Below are positions 60,201 through 64,000 of a stretch of 64,000 nucleotides of DNA, piece after piece. Each line of letters begins with the position of its first letter. Within the stretch, counting starts at the first letter, position 1. The translations under genes and the position numbers were made by a program. The DNA lies in contig CM061096.1 in the NCBI GenBank assembly GCA_030770545.1, forward strand, positions 13,373,501 through 13,437,500, in the 5' to 3' direction. The notes beneath the pieces were generated by a model. The model saw only the letters and a program-made list of their open reading frames with translations. It was not told where the DNA came from and did no database searches. Source of the stretch: Macropodus opercularis. Lineage: Eukaryota > Chordata > Actinopteri > Anabantiformes > Osphronemidae.

Positions 60201-60900
60201 GACCCGGCTGCAGGCGCCAGGTTGAGACCATGAAGCGTCCCTGGGGATGTTTATGTGGACACTGTGGAACATATAGATGTCTGCCTGCAAGGAACCCCCA
60301 GCCATAAACTACCAGTGAGGTAATGTTGGAGCAATAGAAATGAATCAACGCACATGTGGGATGTAGAATCTTGTTTAAATAGTAAAGTAATTAAAATAAC
60401 AGTCGTAGGAAGTTTATAAAGATGGGTTTTATAATTTTTGTGTTGTATTGTTCAGCTTTCATATGACACCAGCCCCCACTTTCTGAGGACCTTGTGTTGC
60501 AGAACGTTGTGTCTCCACCCCCTCTTGATGCTGCTGCCGTTGTGGTTAGTGCAGCGATGTTCTGCAAGCTTGTGTGAAACTTAATAGATTGTTTAGGTTG
60601 AATCCAGAATAGTTGTTTGTGTTAATCCGCTTTTTAATTACAATCATAGCTGTTTTGTAAAATCATGAAACTACACAATAAAAAGGTATTTTTGGTCACT
60701 GTGGAACTGAAGGCTTACGTCTTCTGCTGATAGTTTAGTAACGCCACAAACAAACAACAAGTTAAAAACACTTTTCATAAACATGAAACTGCCTGCAACC
60801 GCCTGACCACAGGTGAGACCTGCACGTGAGTCACACATATTAGCCATTTTGGGTGGTGAAACCACACACTTCCTATAGTGCGACTACGAAAACTTCAAAC
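57230..60900. other. Spacer between jpt1 and the CD300-like cluster
   Basis: About 3.7 kb with no exon I can support. Opposing open frames of 98-99 codons at 58322-58628 overlap on both strands and look incidental, as does a 97-codon minus frame at 59281-59574. No known repeat was recognised. Confidence 0.45.
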
Positions 60901-60923
60901 TGTGTGAAACAGTCTCTGCCAGC

Positions 60924-61878
60924 ATGTCTGCCGCCTGGATGAAGCTCGCAACCATCCTGTTCCTCTCCTGCTCAGGTCTGTGTGATCCAGGTAAGACTAG
61001 ATCACTGAGTCCATGAGGATTTAGTGCATGCAAAGTGAGATGAAGTGGTTTTATTGTGTGTCTGCAGGGAGCAGAGAAGTGCTATGGAGAAAGTTTGGGG
61101 AGGCCGTCACCATCCAGTGCCGATCTTCTGAATCACACTTAAAGCACTTGGACTTGAAGAAGGGTTTTTATAAGGACGTCTCCGTTTTGCAAAAATCAAA
61201 TCAGTCAAATGACACTGACATCGGACCAAAATTCACAGGGAGAGTGCAGGAAAATGGAGCCTTCCCCAATATAGACGTCCTCATCAGGAACCTGACTTCA
61301 GACGACACAGGACTGTACTGGTGTATGTACAGGCAGTCGAAGGAATCTGAAGGAAAGCAAGGCAACGGGTCAATGCTGGTGGTGGTGAAAGGTAAGATCA
61401 CCGCTGAGTTTAGTTCATCAGATCAAATAACCAAACGAAAAGAGTATAGTAGAAAGAAGAAAGAGGAAAATATCAAACAGTCACAGTCAGTAAATGGCTT
61501 TTGTTTTAAAGTGTTTTTATACTGAATGATTGTTACATAACTTCAATTCTAGGAGACGGATGTACACCCACCTGGTGTAACACATCTAGTGACACGGTTC
61601 TCCTGTCTGTCGTGATCTCTACTGCTGTGCTCCTCAGCATCATCATGTCTGGGCTCATGTGGCTCATCAAGGTAAACCACCACTGTGTTCGTTCTTACTG
61701 TACGATGAACCCAGTTCTAACTGTTGTCTGCGACATCTGCTGCTATCAGACCACGACAACACACCAGAGCGAGGCTGTGACATACGCCGCAGTGAAACCA
61801 AGCCCTGACCCCAACTGTGTCTACGAGGAAATGGGTGCGATGCGCAGAAGTCCACCGGCAAACAGTCATCCAACATGA
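60924..61878 (+). CDS. CD300/pIgR-like inhibitory immunoreceptor with ITIM
   Basis: Type I membrane receptor with one V-type Ig domain. Exons 60924-60990, 61068-61391, 61553-61671 and 61750-61878 join in frame to 212 aa. Order: signal peptide (MSAAWMKLATILFLSC...), V domain (about residues 25-130, cysteines in VTIQC and LYWCM, DDTGLYWC motif), a short stalk containing two cysteines, a transmembrane segment (about 145-169), and a cytoplasmic tail. The tail has VTYAAV (Tyr182), a canonical ITIM that recruits SHP phosphatases, and VYEEM (Tyr195), a YxxM motif of the PI3-kinase-binding type, so an inhibitory or dual-signal receptor is likely. The V domain fits the CD300/polymeric-Ig-receptor-like group of teleosts, and the position beside the 17q25-type gene block supports CD300 kinship. 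Ligand unknown. The last intron is 78 bp and stop-free in frame. ATTAAA lies near 61975. Confidence 0.82.
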
Positions 61879-61899
61879 GACTCCAGAAACACTTACATG

Positions 61900-62232
61900 T
61901 GTCGAATCCTTTGCAAATACAGGACTTTACAATCTGCTAACTCAACTTTACTGTATGTCCCACTGATTAGTTTCATTAAACCATGGAGCTAAATTGCATG
62001 TTTACCCTTTTGACTCTTTCTCTGCTTCTGGCTCCATAAACACACCAAGCTCTGATATATCCAGTCCGAAAAGACAGAAACATCTTGCTTTCCACGTCTG
62101 GTCTGATCTCAGAGTGTCACCATCATCTTCTTGACCACATATAACGGCTTTATCTTGCCCACGTGTGGTGTTGTTGAAGACGTTTCTTACTAAGGAGTTA
62201 AACCTTCACTAACTCAGGTGTGACGCATCAGC
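61900..62232. other. 3' UTR and spacer after the first receptor gene
   Basis: Contains the probable 3' UTR of the ITIM receptor, with ATTAAA near 61975. Nothing else was recognised. Confidence 0.5.
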
Positions 62233-62420
62233 ATGTCTGTCACCTGCCTGATGCTCATAATCAGCCAGTATTTGTCCTGCAGCGCCGCAGGTAAGGATGC
62301 TCTACGCTCAGACGGTTCCTTAACACGTGAGATAAGGATAACTGTGTATTTTTTTGTTTATTCGTGCAGAAGTGATGAAGTGCTATGGATTTTGGAGGAG
62401 CTGTCACCATCCAACGCTAG
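62233..62420 (+). pseudogene. Relic of a CD300-like receptor gene
   Basis: A leader exon (62233-62290, MSVTCLMLIISQYLSCSAA then a GTAAGG donor) is followed, after the expected short intron, by an acceptor and the first bases of a V exon (from 62370). These match the neighbouring genes over GAAGTGCTATGG and GGAGCTGTCACCATCCA. Relative to the first gene, a few bases are lost just after the Trp codon, which shifts the frame. A TAG follows at 62418-62420, and V-domain similarity ends there. The rest of the receptor is absent, so the locus is a truncated duplicate. Confidence 0.72.
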
Positions 62421-62429
62421 ATCACGACT

Positions 62430-63240
62430 ACAAACAAATAAACAAACAAGTGATGTCATTTCTGGGAGGCGACGCCATTGGTTCCACACCACCACGAAGC
62501 AACTTGAGCCGCTCAGCATGAGCGTTGTAGAGTCCTTGTGTGTGTCGGGGGAAGATAGTTAAGGACTAGTCACACGGATGGATCACAACCTGGTGCTTCC
62601 TCTTCCTCAGCTATTATAACCATGTAAAAGTAGAATTGACGGATAAACACTCGGCTTCTCCTGCTGCCACGAGAGGGCGCTGCAGCAGCAAAACAGTGGC
62701 CTCCACCCATGACCTACTTTTACTGGTGGAAATGCACCAATGCTGAAGCTCTGACAAAAGAGATGTAACTATATTCTAACTATAACTATATTTTCTCCAG
62801 TGATGGCCCCTGTGATGCCTGAGATGTGTGACTGAATGAGATCAAGAATGTGATTCATCCATATTTTGTGTCTGTGGAGCTTGTCAGTCATCCAGGTGAA
62901 GTTGTTCTTCTCTTTTGAAACAGAAGACGTCCAATTGCTATGAGTCAACTTTCAGATCCTTATTTTGTGTTTCCTGATTTACTTCTTTTCCTCACCCACT
63001 TGAGGGTCACTCGTTATTGTTGCATGTGCATGTGAACACTAACACAGGAATTTGTTTTCCTGCCTAGTTGTTATGATATCAAATCTTACAGCGAGTTGAC
63101 TCTGACTTCATGTTAAAAATTTGCTTGTGTCACATCACCGCTGGATTACACGTCATCGTATTGTCAACCACATCAGGCAGCTAATCTAGGTCACGAGGTA
63201 GCAGCAGGGTTGAAATGCAAACATTTCCTACTGAAGAACC
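62430..63240. other. Spacer between the receptor relic and the next receptor
   Basis: No recognisable V-domain, transmembrane or tail exon of the relic remains here. No repeat or RNA gene was recognised. Confidence 0.5.
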
Positions 63241-63271
63241 AGAGGAAGTGTGTATGACAGTCACTGCCAGC

Positions 63272-63772
63272 ATGTCGCCTGTCTGGGTAAAGCTTGCAGC
63301 CCTGCTTTGTCTCTCCTGCACAGTTCTGAGTGGTCCAGGTAAGACTGATTGTATGTGTAATGAGAATGAAAGAAATATGCCTTGTATTACTCAAATTTTA
63401 GCAGATAAACCGAGACAAACAAAATAACTAAACGTTTTTATTTCCATCCAGCAGAAAACAGTGAAGTGCTATGGAGAGATGTTGGAGGATCCATCACTAT
63501 CCAGTGTAGATGTAAAGACGACCAGCACATGCTGTATGTGAAGAGAGGTCTCAGAAGGGATGAGGATATTTTTTTCAAAATGACTGAAACAGATAAAACC
63601 ACAATTACTGAAAGATTCAAAGGAAGACTTCAAGTTAATGGAAACTTCCCAAACATGGACATTTTCATCAGTAATTTGACGACTGAAGACACGGGGCCGT
63701 ACTGGTGTGTGTACAAAACGTTGGACACGAAAGTCACTGATGGCACAGGGTCCGTGCTGCTGGTGGTGAAAG
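63272..63772 (+). CDS. CD300/pIgR-like receptor, 5' part only (runs off the window)
   Basis: Second intact member of the cluster, cut by the window edge. Leader exon 63272-63338 (MSPVWVKLAALLCLSCTVLSG) and V-domain exon 63452-63772 join in frame. The V domain has the cysteine pair (ITIQC, YWCVY), TTEDTGPYWC and ends LLVVVK followed by a GTGAGT donor. It is a clear paralogue of the ITIM receptor 2.3 kb upstream: the same phase-1 junctions, EVLWR start and MSxxWxKLA leader. The start at 63272 was chosen by alignment with that leader; an in-frame ATG at 63215 would add 19 residues before the hydrophobic core. Transmembrane and tail exons lie beyond position 64000, so activating or inhibitory type is unknown. 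The V-exon acceptor is a CAGCAG tandem. Confidence 0.82.
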
Positions 63773-64000
63773 GTGAGTCTCTTTAGTCATCTGGCCACAA
63801 ACCCTGTGTTATGTAGGAGTTTGAATATTGCTGTAAACCTAGACTTCACCACACAGTTATTATACAAGCAATAAAACCATGGCTCTGAAATAGCCAATAG
63901 TCACAGTCGGCCAATAGTTTGATACATGTTAATTAATTAATTTACACAAGGTAGGTTCACGCAGTCAGTGCAGCTGGCAGTTTGTTTCTGCACCGCCTTT

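Noticed and set aside
61028..61067. Upstream ATG at 61028 as start of the first CD300-like gene
   Set aside because: These bases are the intron before the V exon. The leader exon at 60924 provides a proper signal peptide and a phase-1 junction.
1..64000. CRISPR arrays, prokaryotic operons, phage or viral genes
   Set aside because: None seen. All repeats are microsatellites, one SINE family and one local gene duplication; the DNA is vertebrate.

Overview
The window is vertebrate nuclear DNA, almost certainly from a ray-finned (teleost, probably spiny-rayed) fish. Genes are split by GT-AG introns. Many introns are only 75-150 bp. A tRNA-derived SINE ending in a GGAT tail and several (AC)n microsatellites are typical of teleosts. 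No bacterial, viral or CRISPR features were seen. Every exon set below was built by joining exons by eye at GT-AG sites with the reading frame kept, and then compared with remembered vertebrate protein families; no database search was run.

Layout: (1) 1.9-26.3 kb, + strand: pitpnc1 (cytoplasmic phosphatidylinositol transfer protein 1), 9 coding exons over 24 kb, with a 16.4-kb first intron. (2) Inside that intron, on the same strand: a complete MHC class II alpha gene (9.1-10.1 kb), a truncated class II beta duplicate (10.5-11.2 kb) and a complete class II beta gene (11.5-13.0 kb). (3) 28.2-30.2 kb, -: slc25a19 (mitochondrial thiamine pyrophosphate carrier). (4) 30.7-33.8 kb, +: mif4gd. (5) 34.0-35.5 kb, -: mrps7. 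(6) 35.8-41.2 kb, +: gga3. (7) 41.2-45.8 kb, -: nup85. (8) 46.7-49.7 kb, +: sumo2-type SUMO. (9) 50.7-57.2 kb, +: jpt1 (HN1). (10) 60.9 kb to the end, +: a cluster of CD300/pIgR-like single-V-domain immunoreceptors: one complete ITIM-bearing gene, one relic, and one gene cut by the window edge.

Genes 3 to 9 are the slc25a19-mif4gd-mrps7-gga3-nup85-sumo2-jpt1 block that I recall from human 17q25. They alternate in strand: head-to-head pairs share short promoter regions, two of which hold perfect CRE palindromes, and tail-to-tail pairs have nearly touching 3' ends. The human CD300 cluster lies in the same chromosomal neighbourhood, so the flanking CD300-like genes look like conserved synteny.

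The most unusual content is the class II alpha/beta pair nested in the first intron of pitpnc1. Both chains lack several residues that hold the peptide backbone in classical class II molecules, the beta chain has a long cytoplasmic tail, and the beta gene carries an upstream partial duplicate that may act as an alternative promoter and first exon. These points suggest a non-classical class II molecule.
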